From Aquabacter sp040755535 (GTDB lineage Bacteria; Pseudomonadota; Alphaproteobacteria; Rhizobiales; Xanthobacteraceae): DNA of 64,000 bases. Position numbers and translations under genes: made by a program. Of the stretch, positions 42,457-53,500 are shown piece by piece (positions within the stretch are counted from its first letter, which is position 1; the number at the start of each line of letters is the position of its first letter). A model generated the notes under the pieces. That model saw nothing but the letters and a program-made list of their open reading frames with translations, was not told the DNA's origin and searched no databases. The stretch covers positions 1 through 64,000 of the forward strand of contig JBFMAV010000006.1 in the NCBI GenBank assembly GCA_040755535.1, read 5' to 3'.

Positions 42457-43182
42457 TCAGATGAAGGCGGTGACGCAGAACGCCGCGATCACCGCGCCCA
42501 CCAGCGGCCCGACCACCGGAATCCAGGCATAGGCGAAGTCCGACCCACCCTTGCCGGCGATGGGCAGGATCGCATGGGCGAGGCGCGGCCCGAGATCGCG
42601 CGCCGGGTTGATGGCGTAGCCCGTGGTCCCGCCAAGCGACAGGCCGATGCCGAACACCAGCATGGCCACCATGAACGGGCCGAGGGTGGGCGGAATGCCG
42701 GCGCCCGCAACCGCCCCCGAGAAGATCGCCGCCACGCCGAACACCAGAACGACCGTGCCGATGATCTCGCTGACGAGATTGGCCGGCACGTTGCGGATGG
42801 CCGGGCCGGTGCAGAAGACGGCGAGCTTCAAGCCCTTGTCCTCGGTCTTGGCCCAATGGGGCAGATAATGCAGCCACACGATCACCGCGCCGAGAAAGGC
42901 GCCGATGAATTGCGCCGGAACATAGACCGCGATCTTGGAATAGTCGCCGGTCGCGACCGCCGCCGCCAGGGTCACTGCGGGGTTGATGTGCGCGTCGGCA
43001 CTGCCCGTCGCGATGGCGGTCATCACGCCCATGAGCACGGCGAAGGCCCAGCCCGCCGTGATGACGATCCAGCCCGAATTCTGGGCCTTGGACTGGTTGA
43101 GCAGGACACCGGCCACGACGCCGTCACCGAGCACGATGAGAACGAGGGTGCCGAGCAGTTCGCCCATGAATGGCGTGTGCAT
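42457..43182 (-). CDS. glpF: glycerol uptake facilitator (aquaglyceroporin)
   Basis: A 241-residue MIP-family channel with six helices and two half-helices. The first NPA box is HINPAVTL and the second is AINPARDLGPR; the aspartate after NPAR marks glycerol-conducting members. It passes glycerol across the inner membrane, where GlpK traps it by phosphorylation. It is the last gene of glpD-glpK-glpF, 118 bp after glpK, a gap that contains a strong hairpin. Confidence 0.95.
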   Translation of the reverse strand: MHTPFMGELLGTLVLIVLGDGVVAGVLLNQSKAQNSGWIVITAGWAFAVLMGVMTAIATGSADAHINPAVTLAAAVATGDYSKIAVYVPAQFIGAFLGAVIVWLHYLPHWAKTEDKGLKLAVFCTGPAIRNVPANLVSEIIGTVVLVFGVAAIFSGAVAGAGIPPTLGPFMVAMLVFGIGLSLGGTTGYAINPARDLGPRLAHAILPIAGKGGSDFAYAWIPVVGPLVGAVIAAFCVTAFI

Positions 43183-43260
43183 GAGAAATCCTCCCCTGCG
43201 GGGCTAATGGACAGTTTTGGCGGCGCGCCCGAGCGCGCGTCAGCTTTTTGTGAGGCTCAA

Positions 43261-43283
43261 GCGACCGGCGAAGCGCCGGTCGC
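43261..43283 (-). other. intercistronic hairpin between glpK and glpF
   Basis: GCGACCGGCG (43261-43270) pairs perfectly with CGCCGGTCGC (43274-43283) across a 3-nt loop, 18 bases past the glpK stop. There is no T-run. It could stabilise the glpDK message or reduce read-through to glpF. Confidence 0.55.
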
Positions 43284-43300
43284 CGGCCGTGCGATCGCGC

Positions 43301-44797
43301 TCAGCGCGCCCAGTCGAAGGAGCGCTGGACGGCCTTGTTCCAGGCGCCGTAGAGGTGATCGCGCTCCGCCCTGTCCATCTGCGGGTGCCAGCGCTTGTCC
43401 ACGCCCCAATTGTCCACGATGTCCGACGTGGAGCGCCAATAGCCGACCGCAAGGCCCGCCGCATAAGCCGCGCCGAGGGCGGTGGTCTCGATCACTTTGG
43501 GGCGCACCACCGGCACGTCCAGAATGTCGGCCTGGAACTGCATGAGCAGTTCGTTGACCACCATGCCGCCATCGGTCCGCAACTCGCGGATCGTGACCTT
43601 GGAATCCTTCACCATGGCGTCCAGCACTTCGCGGGTCTGGTAGGCGGTCGCCTCCAGCGCGGCGCGGGCGATATGGCCCTTGTTGGCGAAGCGGGTGAGC
43701 CCGCAGATCACGCCGCGCGCATGCTCCTGCCAATGGGGGGCATAGAGGCCGGAAAAGGCCGGCACGAAATAGACATCGCCATTGTCCGCCACCTTGCGGG
43801 CGAGCGTCTCGATGTCGCCGGAGGTCTCGATGATGCCGAGATTGTCCCGCAGCCATTGCACCAGCGCGCCGGTGATGGCGATGGAGCCTTCCAGCGCATA
43901 GACGGGCTTTGCGTCCCCGAGCTTGTAGCCGACCGTGGTGACGAGGCCGAACGTGGAATGGAACGGCTTCTCACCGGTATTCATCAGCATGAAATTGCCG
44001 GTGCCGTAGGTGTTCTTCGCTTCGCCCGGCTGGAGGCAGGCCTGGCCGAACAGGGCGGCCTGCTGGTCGCCGAGGATGCCGGAGAGCGTCACGCCCTCAA
44101 GCGGGGCCACCGCGTTGCCATAGGCCTCCGAGGAGGAGACGATCTTGGGCAGGCAGGCGCGCGGCACTTCGAACAGCTTGAGGATGCCTTCGTCCCAGTC
44201 CAGCGTCTCCAGATCCATCATCTGGGTGCGCGAGGCATTGGTGACGTCGGTGATGTGGATGCCGCCATTCACGCCGCCGGTGAGGTTCCAGAGCAGCCAG
44301 GTGTCGATATTGCCGAACAGGGCGTCGCCGGCCTCCGCCTTCTCGCGCGCGCCGGGCACGTTGGCGAGAATCCAGTGCAGCTTGAGGCCGGAGAAATAGG
44401 TGGCGAGCGGCAGGCCGGTCTTGGCGCGCAGGCGATCCTGCCCGCCCTCGGCGGCATAGCGCCCCACAAGCTGGTCGGTGCGCGTGTCCTGCCAGACGAT
44501 GGCATTGTAGAGCGGTTCGCCGGTGCGCTTGTCCCACAAGAGCGCGGTCTCGCGCTGGTTGGTCACGCCGACGGCGGCAAGGTCGGCCGGGCTGAGGCCC
44601 TTCTTGTCCAGGGCCAGGGAGATGACCGAGCGGGTATTGGCCCAGATCTCCTTGGCATCATGCTCGACCCAGCCGGCGCGCGGATAGATCTGCTCGTGCT
44701 CCTTTTGCGCGACGCTGACGATCTGGCCCTTTCGGTCGAAAAGGATGAAGCGCGAACTGGTGGTGCCCTGGTCGATCGCACCCACATATTTCGTCAT
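43301..44797 (-). CDS. glpK: glycerol kinase
   Basis: A 498-residue FGGY kinase that phosphorylates glycerol to sn-glycerol-3-phosphate. The phosphate-binding loop is AIDQGTTSSRFILFD (residues 8-22). The glycerol site region is TNQRETALLWDKRTG, and the second FGGY motif region is GLTRFANKGHIARAALEATAY. Length equals the family norm (about 500). It lies 47 bp after glpD. Confidence 0.96.
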   Translation of the reverse strand: MTKYVGAIDQGTTSSRFILFDRKGQIVSVAQKEHEQIYPRAGWVEHDAKEIWANTRSVISLALDKKGLSPADLAAVGVTNQRETALLWDKRTGEPLYNAIVWQDTRTDQLVGRYAAEGGQDRLRAKTGLPLATYFSGLKLHWILANVPGAREKAEAGDALFGNIDTWLLWNLTGGVNGGIHITDVTNASRTQMMDLETLDWDEGILKLFEVPRACLPKIVSSSEAYGNAVAPLEGVTLSGILGDQQAALFGQACLQPGEAKNTYGTGNFMLMNTGEKPFHSTFGLVTTVGYKLGDAKPVYALEGSIAITGALVQWLRDNLGIIETSGDIETLARKVADNGDVYFVPAFSGLYAPHWQEHARGVICGLTRFANKGHIARAALEATAYQTREVLDAMVKDSKVTIRELRTDGGMVVNELLMQFQADILDVPVVRPKVIETTALGAAYAAGLAVGYWRSTSDIVDNWGVDKRWHPQMDRAERDHLYGAWNKAVQRSFDWAR

Positions 44798-44844
44798 GGA
44801 TAATCCTCCCTTTCGGTTCTTCTTTTGAAAACGCGTGCGAAAAA

Positions 44845-46350
44845 TCAGCCGGCCAGAAAGGCGTCGATGGCGCCGGCCGCCGCCGGGGGGACCTTCAGGC
44901 CGAGCTTGCTGCGCCGCCACAGCACATCGGCGCCGGTGCGCGCCCATTCCTCGGTTTTCAGATAGGTGAGCTCGGCTTCGGTGAGGCCGGCGCCGAAATC
45001 CCGCCCGAGGTCCGCTTCGCTGCGCGCGGCATCGAGGAAGCGCGGCGCGCGGGTGCCATAAGCGTGCGCGAGGCGCAGCGCCCGCTCCCGCCCCAGGAAG
45101 GGCTTGGCCTTCAAAAGTTCGTCGGCATAGCGCTCGACATCGCCGTCCGGCAGATCGCCGCCCGGCAGGACAGAGGCGGCGGTCCATGGTGCCTTGAGGC
45201 CCGGCAGGAAGGGCGCGAGATCGGCCATCACATGCTCGGCGAGCTTGCGATAGGTGGTCAGCTTCCCGCCGAACACCGAGAGCAGGGGCGCGCCGGACCC
45301 GTTCGCGGTGTCAATGTCGAACACATAGTCGCGGGTGACGGCGGAGGCGTTGATGGAGCCGTCGTCGAACAGCGGCCGCACGCCGGAATAGGTCCAGACG
45401 ATGTCCGCGCGGGTGATCTCGCGGCGGAACCAATGGTTCATGGAGGCGATGAGATAGTCGGTCTCCTCGCCGGAGATTTCCACGTCATGGGGCGCGCCCT
45501 CGTAGGGCACGTCCGTCGTGCCCACCAGGGTCAGGTTGTCCTGGTAGGGAATGGCGAAGACGATGCGCCTGTCAGGGTTCTGCAGGATATAGGCCTGGTC
45601 GCCCTCATAGAGGCGGGGCACCACGATGTGGCTGCCCTTGACCAGCCGCACGCCCTTGGACGTGTTGAGCCCGAGGCGATGATTGAGCACATCGGCCACC
45701 CAGGGGCCGGCGGCATTGACCAGGATGCGTGCGGAGACGTCGTTGCGCGACCCGTCCGGTCCCTGAAGCGTGGCCTTCCAGAGCCCACCCTCGCGCCGCG
45801 CGCTCTCCAGCTTGGTGCCGACGCGGATCTCGGCCCCGCGCTCGCGCGCATCCAGCGCGTTCAGCACCACGAGGCGGGAATCGTCCACCGCGCAATCGGA
45901 ATAGGCAAAGCCCACGCGCGTCAGCGGCTTCAGCGGCGCGCCACGCGGGTCCTTCGTCAGATCGAGCCGGACGCTGCCTTCCAGGCGCTTGCGGCTCGCG
46001 AGATGGTCGTAGAGGAAGAGGCCCATCCGCACCATCCATGCCGGTCGCACGGACACGTCGTGGGGCAGCACGAAGCGCAGCGGGCGGATGATGTGCGGTG
46101 CGGCGGCCAGCAGGCGCTCGCGCTCCATGAGCGCCTCGCGCACCAGGCGAAACTCGTAATATTCCAGATAGCGGAGCCCGCCATGGATCAGCTTGGTGGA
46201 CCAGGAGGAGGTGTGGGCTGCCAGATCGTCCTGCTCCACCAGCAGGACCGACAGGCCGCGCCCGGCCGCATCGCGCGCGATGCCCGCGCCGTTGATGCCG
46301 CCGCCAGCCACGAGAAGATCGTATGGGCGATCCTGCGGAGAGTGTTGCAC
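44845..46350 (-). CDS. glpD: aerobic glycerol-3-phosphate dehydrogenase
   Basis: A 501-residue FAD enzyme that oxidises sn-glycerol-3-phosphate to dihydroxyacetone phosphate at the inner membrane, giving electrons to quinone. The FAD motif is VAGGGINGAGIARDAAGRG (from about residue 14). STKLIHGGLRYLEYYEF and the late FGGKLTTYRKLAEHV are typical of GlpD. GTG 46350 is preceded by AAAGGGA, 7 nt away; the upstream ATG at 46383 has no SD. It is the first gene of glpD-glpK-glpF. Confidence 0.95.
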   Translation of the reverse strand: MQHSPQDRPYDLLVAGGGINGAGIARDAAGRGLSVLLVEQDDLAAHTSSWSTKLIHGGLRYLEYYEFRLVREALMERERLLAAAPHIIRPLRFVLPHDVSVRPAWMVRMGLFLYDHLASRKRLEGSVRLDLTKDPRGAPLKPLTRVGFAYSDCAVDDSRLVVLNALDARERGAEIRVGTKLESARREGGLWKATLQGPDGSRNDVSARILVNAAGPWVADVLNHRLGLNTSKGVRLVKGSHIVVPRLYEGDQAYILQNPDRRIVFAIPYQDNLTLVGTTDVPYEGAPHDVEISGEETDYLIASMNHWFRREITRADIVWTYSGVRPLFDDGSINASAVTRDYVFDIDTANGSGAPLLSVFGGKLTTYRKLAEHVMADLAPFLPGLKAPWTAASVLPGGDLPDGDVERYADELLKAKPFLGRERALRLAHAYGTRAPRFLDAARSEADLGRDFGAGLTEAELTYLKTEEWARTGADVLWRRSKLGLKVPPAAAGAIDAFLAG

Positions 46351-46418
46351 GTCTCGTCCCTTTCGCGCCGGCGGGGCTTCCACGCCTTCAGCAGGGAGGG
46401 CCGCCGATCATTGGCACC

Positions 46419-46446
46419 ATGAAAACATATTTCATATAAGTTTCAT
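46419..46446. promoter_or_regulatory. candidate GlpR operator upstream of glpD
   Basis: ATGAAA (46419-46424) and TTTCAT (46430-46435) form an inverted repeat, and TTTCAT recurs at 46441-46446, eleven bases (one helical turn) from the first. It sits 69 bp upstream of the glpD start in an AT-rich block. The rest of 46351-46669 holds no convincing gene. Confidence 0.55.
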
Positions 46447-46669
46447 AGTGTGCCTAAAACGAAAATTTTCCGCGCAAATTCTGAAAATTACGAAGTGAAG
46501 TGAAAGCTGGGCAAGACGTCACGCAATCGCACCTGAGCTTCAACGGCGCCGGCCACGCACCGTTCAATCGCCAATGTCACAAGAGGGTGACTGTCGGCGG
46601 GTGTTCGCGGCACGGAACGCCGCGCGAGGATGTGGCTGTGAGTGCGCGCCGGCCTCGCCGGAAAGCGCG

Positions 46670-47350
46670 CTATCCGCGCCTCTGGCGAAAGCCGAACTGC
46701 GCCAGGGCGCAGGCTTGCGCGACAAGGCAGGCGAGGGAATCGAGCACCAGTGCGGACGTGCGCGGCGACAGGCGATCCGCAAAGCCCACGAGTCCCGCGC
46801 CGCCGAGCACCACAGCGTCCGCGCCCCGGGCGTGCGCGGCTTCGATCTCGTTCAGGACCAGGGCCTCGGCGCCCAGCGGATCGGCAGCGATCCTGTCGCC
46901 TGTCAGATCGAGCGTCCGCACCCCGGCAAAGCGCGAGGCGAGGCCGATTCGATCCACGAACGCCTCCAGCATCGGGCCCCAGGCTCGCCCGCCTGTGACG
47001 ATGGCGAAGCGCTCCGCAAGCTGGGTCGCCACATGGCAGGAGGCGTCCGCCATGCCCAGCACCGGCACGCTCAGGCGCGCCCGCGCCGCGAACAGGCCGG
47101 GATCTCCGAAGCAGGAGATCATCACGCCGTGGTGCGACTGTCGCCGTGCCAATACTTCAGCCATCTCCTCGACCACGCGGCCGGCATCCTCCGCCGCTTC
47201 GGGGGTCGAGATATAGGGTGCCCCGCGCGGCGCCGTCAGGCCTTCAATGGTCACACCGGCCGGGGCGAGGGCCTGGGCATGGCGCACCATGCGCTCGGTC
47301 ATCGCCTGTGTGGTGTTGGCGTTGATCAATGCCAGGCGAATGTACGTCAC
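46670..47350 (-). CDS. Asp/Glu/hydantoin racemase-family protein
   Basis: A 226-residue cofactor-independent racemase-fold protein. It begins YIRLALINANTTQAMTERM, the usual start of hydantoin racemases; the two catalytic cysteine positions are expected in MISCFGDPGL (first Cys present) and in VVLGGAGLVGFAD, where family members have GC(A/x)G. Here the second position reads GGAGL, so the second cysteine seems missing. Racemase activity is therefore doubtful; a decarboxylase or isomerase of the same fold is possible. GTG 47350 is the most likely start. It is not clearly in an operon. Confidence 0.75.
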   Translation of the reverse strand: MTYIRLALINANTTQAMTERMVRHAQALAPAGVTIEGLTAPRGAPYISTPEAAEDAGRVVEEMAEVLARRQSHHGVMISCFGDPGLFAARARLSVPVLGMADASCHVATQLAERFAIVTGGRAWGPMLEAFVDRIGLASRFAGVRTLDLTGDRIAADPLGAEALVLNEIEAAHARGADAVVLGGAGLVGFADRLSPRTSALVLDSLACLVAQACALAQFGFRQRRG

Positions 47351-47469
47351 GCGGCCCCCGGTCAGGTTTCTTGCCCACTCTGGAGGCGGGGGCGGGCATG
47401 TCAAGAAATCGGGGCGGTGTTCTTGATCGGGGGAGCGTTGCGACGCGAAAGAGGGGGGCGGTGAGGGAC

Positions 47470-47493
47470 GGGCGGGCCTCAAGGGGCCCGCCC
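47470..47493 (-). terminator. hairpin after the autotransporter gene
   Basis: GGGCGGGCC (47470-47478) and GGCCCGCCC (47485-47493) form a 9-bp stem with a 6-nt loop, 8 bases beyond the autotransporter stop. It lacks a T-run. Confidence 0.55.
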
Positions 47494-47500
47494 TTCGGGT

Positions 47501-50500
47501 TTAGAACCGCACGGACATGCGCAGGGCGAGTTCCTGGTTCAGGAAGTCTTCCGCGATCTGCGCGCGATATTCCCCGCGCAGTTCGTACTTGTCGTGCCCC
47601 ATGAATTGCAGTCCGGCGCCGAGATCGAGGAAGGCGTCGGGCATGTTGGAGGTGGAGGTGAAGCTGATGCCCGTGCCGGCGCCGTCCGAGAATTGCACGT
47701 CCTGCGTCAAGGTCTCGCCGCCGAGGAAGGTCGCACCCACCACCGCATAGGGCCGCAGCCAGCCGGCCTCCGCGAGGTCGATGCGGGTCCCCGCCTCCAC
47801 CGCAAGCTCCACGGCGACGCTGGTGCCCTTCATGGAACTCGCCTGGAGCGTCGCGCCATCCCCGCTCAGCGTATAGCCGGGCATGTAGGTGTAGAGGACA
47901 TCGAGGTCCGCATAGGGCCGCAGATACCAATTGGTGAAGGCGAACTCATAGGCCGCCCGCAGGCGCAGGCCGCCGGTCCAGACGTCCGAACTGTTGTCCG
48001 CCTGCCACGTGTCGCCGCCGATGGTGAAGATGTTGTTGGATTCGAACCGGCCATAGCTGCCGTGCAGCGCGCCGGCGAACAGCCACGCGCCCATCTGATG
48101 CTTGAGGGCCACGGAGACGTCGCCGCTGTTGCCGTCGATGCGGTTCAGCCCGTCGCTGGTGGTGAGCCAGCTCGTGGTGAAGCCGGCCGTCGCGCCCACG
48201 AACCAGTTGGGCGCGAACTCCCACTGGGCGCCCATGCGATAGGTCACCGCATCCTGCGTGAAGCCCTCATAGTCCCCGCCGCCATACTGCTCCATGCGCG
48301 CGCCGGTGATGCGGGTCCACAGGCATTGGGACTCGCGGATCAGCAGGCTGTCGCCCTCGAAGACCGGGCAGCTCAGCGCGGCATTGAGGGACTTTCGCGC
48401 CCCCATGGTCTGGTTCGAGGCCGGCTGGCCGAGGCTTTCGGCGGTGGCAAGGCTGCCGATGGCGAGTTCGTACTGAGCCGCAGTGCTGAGGTTCGCCATG
48501 TTGGCGAACGTGCCGGCCATATCGGCGCTGGAGGCGTTCCAGGCGGTCTGAAGGCTATTGAGCACCGAGCGTTCCGTGTCGGTGAGCTTCGAGGGCGCCT
48601 TGGCCACGAAATTGGCCGAGGGGGTGATGACCATGGTGTTGTTGGCCGTGGTGAGAGCCCAGGAAATGGGGCTCGCCGCGCTGGCGCCCGAGACCGCTTG
48701 ACGGCTCGATGTGAGCGCGTCTGCTTTCAGCACCGTGAAGCTTCCCGGCAGCAGGCCCTTGACCGCATAAGGCACCACCGAGACGCCCTGGACGGTGACT
48801 TTCTCGGCCGTCAGCAAATCGGAGGAGGGCGCGCCCGCCGCCGCGACGCTGGTCACGTCCACCAGCAGGGAGCCGCCGAGGTCGAGCTGGCCGTTCGTGA
48901 TGCGCGCGCTGGAAATGGTCCCCACGCCGCCGATATCGAACGTGCCGTAATTGAAGAACCGGCCGCGGTTGGCGTCTCCGCCGAGATTGAGGATTCCCGT
49001 CCCCGCGGTGCGGTAGACACCGCTGCGCTCATTGAAGACCTCATTATACTCGCCGGTGCGCCCGACGCTGAGATCCATGTCACCGATGATGGTACCGAAA
49101 TTCTTGATGCGGTCTTCGCCGAACGAGGACCGGATGGCATGCCCGGACACCGCGCTGATGGTTGAGTTCTCGCGGATCGTCACGGTGTTGAAGCTGCCGC
49201 CATCCATTCCGATGGCGGCGCCCGCGCCCGCGCCGCCGGTGAGCGTGCCGCCGAAATCGATCATGATATCCCGCCCGCGGCGGCTCGCATCGAGCGCGCC
49301 GTCGAGTTGCTGGAACCCGCTCTGTGCGAAGATGCCGTAGGAATCGAGGCCAAGGGCCGCGATGTTCGCGTTCCTCAGATGGATGTCGATCAGGCCGCCG
49401 GTGCCCGTCGACGCACTGCGCTTGTCGAGCATGTCCTTCAGCTTGGTCAGGGCACTGTCCACCGTGTCCTTGTCATTGCCCAGCAGGCGGACAATGCCTT
49501 GGAACGCCTCAGGCACCTTGTCGATATTGTCGGCGATGGTCCCCGTGCCGCCGGTCGCCCGATGGAGGGCTTCCAGAATGCCCGACACCGTGGTCAGCGT
49601 CTCGCGCACGGTCGAGTCAGTCTTGAGAAGGCCGCTGACCGTGCCGCCGCCTCCGCCCAGGGACTGGGCGAAAATGCCGTGGGACTGCGTGCCGACAGTG
49701 CGGATGGTGAGGGGCTCGTTGCCGCGGGTTCGGATCTGGATGCCGCCGCCGTCGCCGCTGGCGCCGCCGCTGCCGCCGATGAAGGGGACGGTGTAGCCCT
49801 GGAGGACCGAGGCGCCGCCATAGCCGCCGCCGCCGCCCACCGACTGCGCGAACACCGCTGTCGCATAATCGCCGAAGGTGCCGATGGACGAGGCGCGGTC
49901 GAAGTCGAGCATGACGTCTCCGCCGTTGCCGGCCGCGCCGCCCGAGCCGCCCAGCGAGGCGGCATATTTCACGCCGCCCGTACTGCCGGCCGCGTTCGAA
50001 ATGCCGCCGCCGCCGCCCACCGATTGCGCGAGAATGCCAAACGCGCCGTCGCCGGTGGTGGTGATCGTGCCGGCCTGTGTGACGTGAACGCGATTGCCGT
50101 CCGCGCCCTTGCCGCCGGAACTGCCGAGAGTCACGCTTCCCGACTTGTCGGACGGCTTCTTGTCGGCCGGGTCTTCGACGGCTGGGGGCACCTGCTCGAT
50201 GCCGAGCGCCTTGAGCAAATTGACCATGGTCGCGTCGGAGACTTCCTCCGCCGCACCGCTGCCCTTGGCGGCCTTGTCCTTGCCCTTGGTGGCATTGTCA
50301 CTGTTGGCGGGATTCATCTGGAAGGCGCCGCCGCCCCCGCCGACGCTCTGCGCCACGATGCCATGGGCTTCCGCGCCCGAGGTGGTGATGCTGCCGCGAT
50401 TGGTCACCAGAACCATGCCACCGGTATTTCCGGAGCCGCCCGTGCCGCCCAGCACGCCCGTCAGCACGAGATTTTTGTTCTCGCTGCTGGTGGCGCCGAC

Positions 50501-53500
50501 CCCGACACCGCCGCCCCCGCCGATGGACTGGGCGAGAATGCCGTAGGAGGAGTCGCCCAACGTGATGATGGTGCCGGAATTGGTCACGGTCACTTCGTTG
50601 CCGACATTGCCGCTGCCACCATTGCCGCCCAGCGTCGCACCGATATTGGTCTTGTTGCTCCCGGAGGAATAAGCGAGCCCGCCCTGGCCGCCGCCGCCGC
50701 CGATGGATTGGGCGAAAATGCCGTGGGACAGGTCGCCGGCAGTGGCGATGAAGCCATTATTCTCGACCTTGACCATGCCGCCCATATTGCCGCTGCCGCC
50801 CGCGCCGCCCAGCGAGACCGTGAGGCCCACATCGCCCTTGAGCTTCGTGGAGTTCTTTTTCTGCTCTTTCAGATAATCGTCCGCGCCTTTCCAGAACGAC
50901 TGCATCTGTTTGTAGAAGTCTGATTTCTTGAAGGAATCCGCGAGGCCCTTATAGGTGTCCGTGCTCTGGATATCCTTGATGAACTCGTCGAGCTTTTCCT
51001 TGGTCTCGGCATTGCCCTTGTCGGCCGCCCATTTCTGATAGGCCTCGACGCCCACCGCTTCCTTCAGCGTGCTCCACAGCTTGCCGACCGTGTCGGGCGC
51101 CTTCGTGGTGTCGGCCGTGAGGCTGCCGCCGCTGCCGCCGCCGCCGCCTACGCTCTCGGCAAAGATGCCATGGGACGCATCGCCATAGGTCTCGATGGTG
51201 CCGCCGAAATTGTTCACCTGTGCAAGGCCGCCCGCGCCGCCCGCGCCCCCGGTGCCGCCGATGGACAGCTTGCCGGACCACTTCCCCGTGGCCGCGACGC
51301 TGCCGCCACCGCCCGTGCCGCCACCGCCGCCGATGCTCTGGGCGAATACGCCGTCCGCCTGCGATCCATAGGTGCGCACCACGGCGCGGTTCATGATGTC
51401 GACGGAGGCGGTGCCGCCCCCTCCGCCCTCGCCGCCGGCCCCGCCGATGACCGTCGCGGCGGAGATGGCATCCGCGAGCGGCAATTTCTGGATCAGGCTG
51501 TTCAAGGTCTTGTCGAAGGACAGGCCGGCCACCGCCGAGGCGCTCACGCCCCCGCCATTGCCGCCGCCGCCGCCGATGCTCTGGGCGGCAATGCCCATGG
51601 CGCCGTCGCCCTCGGTCTGGACCAGTCCAGAATGCTGAACATAGGCCCGGTCGCCACTGCCGCCCTTGCCGCCTTTTCCGCCGACGGACTGGCTGTAGTC
51701 CATGGTCTTCTTGAGGCTGAGGGCGTTGGAGGTGGCCGTGGCCGAGCCCGCATTGCCGCCGCCGCCGCCGATGCTCTGCGCGAGGATGCCGAAGGAGCCG
51801 TCGCCGAAGGTCAGGATGGTGCCGGAATTGGTCACCTCGACGGACTGGCCGCTGCCTCCGCCGCCGCCTTTTCCGCCCACGGCCGAGGTCACGGTATAGG
51901 CGCCCGCATCGGGGGCCGAGATGGCCAGGGCATAGGCGAAGGCGTTGCCGCCCGTGCCGCCGCCGCCGCCGATGCTCGCGGCCTGGATGCCGGACGAGCC
52001 CGTGCCGAGCGTCTCGATATAGCCGCGGTTCGTGACGCTCACCGTGCCGCCCGTGCCGCCGAGCGCGCTGTCGCCGCCGAGCGCGCCGGAATAGGCGAAG
52101 GAGGGATAGGACTTGCCCTTCGGATCAACCAGCGGCAGGGCGATGGAATAGGCGCTGGCATCGCCGCCATTGCCGCCGCCGCCGCCAATGCCCGAGGCCA
52201 GGATGCCGGCGGCATTGTCGCCGCGCGTGGTGATCTGGGTCGCGTTGTCGACCGTCGCGGTGCCGCCATTGCCGCCGCCGCCGCCGGTTCCACCGACCGC
52301 GCTCGCCAGCGCAAGGCCCGGCGTTGCCGAGATGGCGCTGGCATAGCCCCCGGTGCCCCCGCCGCCGCCGATGGACTGGATCAGGAGGCCGACCGAATTG
52401 GTGCCCTCGGTATGGATAGATCCGCCCGTCCCGGTGAAGGACGCGGTGCCGCCATTGCCGCCACCGCCGCCCGCGCCGCCGAGGCCGACCGAGATGAACG
52501 CGCCGAGATTGGTGGTGGCGCCGCCGGTTCCCCCGCCGCCGCCGACGCTCTGGATCAGAGCGCCATAGGCGTTGTCGCCGGTGGTGGTGATGGTGCCGGA
52601 CTGGAACACCTCCACCGTGCCGCCAACCCCGCCTGCTCCGCCCTTGCCGCCGGTGCTGCCCGGCCAGATGCCGCCCTTGCCGCCGGATCCGTCATTGGTG
52701 TGAACGGTGGAGGGGGCGGAGGATTGGAAGGCGTCCAGCGCATTTCCGCCGCCTATGCTCTGGGCGAGCAGTGCGGTGGAGCCGATGCCATAGGTGAGGA
52801 TCGTCCCCTCATTGGTCAGGGTGACGGCGCCGCCGGCCCCCGCCGCGCCGCCATCGCCGCCATCGGAAAAAGCGGCGCGCGTGCCGCTTCCCCCGACGCC
52901 GCCCACCGATTGGCCGAGCATGCCGAAACTGTAATTGCCTTGGGTATGGACCCAGCCGATGTTCACGCCTTGGATGGTGCCGCCGTTGCCGCCGCTGCTG
53001 GCGCCTGCCGCGGAACTGAAGGCGCCGCCGCCGCCATCGCCACCCCGCCCGCCGATGGCCTGCATGACGATCGCGGAGGACGCCGTGCCGCTCGTCACCA
53101 CCGCGCCGTGATTGACGAGGGTGACCTTTCCGCCGGCCCCGCCATTGGAGCCGTAATAACTGTTGCGGTTGCTGGTGCCGTTGCCGCCGGCCCCGCCGTC
53201 CGAGGCGGCGAAGATGGCGGTCGCGTTATTGCCGGCGGTGGTCACCTTGGACGGGTAATTGATGGTGAGGTTGACGGCGCCGCCGGTGCCGCCGGCATCC
53301 AGATCCCGGCGCAGCCGTGCCGTGCCGCTGTCCGTCGTGTGCCCGCGCGCCCCGGCCGCCCCGCCTTCTGAGACGGCATAGATGGCGCGGGTGAAATCCC
53401 CGGTGGCCGCCACGGTGCCCCAGATATCGGCGATCACGGACCCGCCGCGCCCGCCGGCGCCGATGCCGCCGCCATTGTTGGAGCCGCCCGACCAATTCAG

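Noticed and set aside
51170..53371. Long plus-strand open frame (733 codons) inside the autotransporter gene, and others at 49307-50923 and 47594-49165
   Set aside because: They are antisense to Gly-rich GGC repeats, consist of low-complexity Ala/Arg/Gly sequence, and show no family motif; high GC keeps the frames open.
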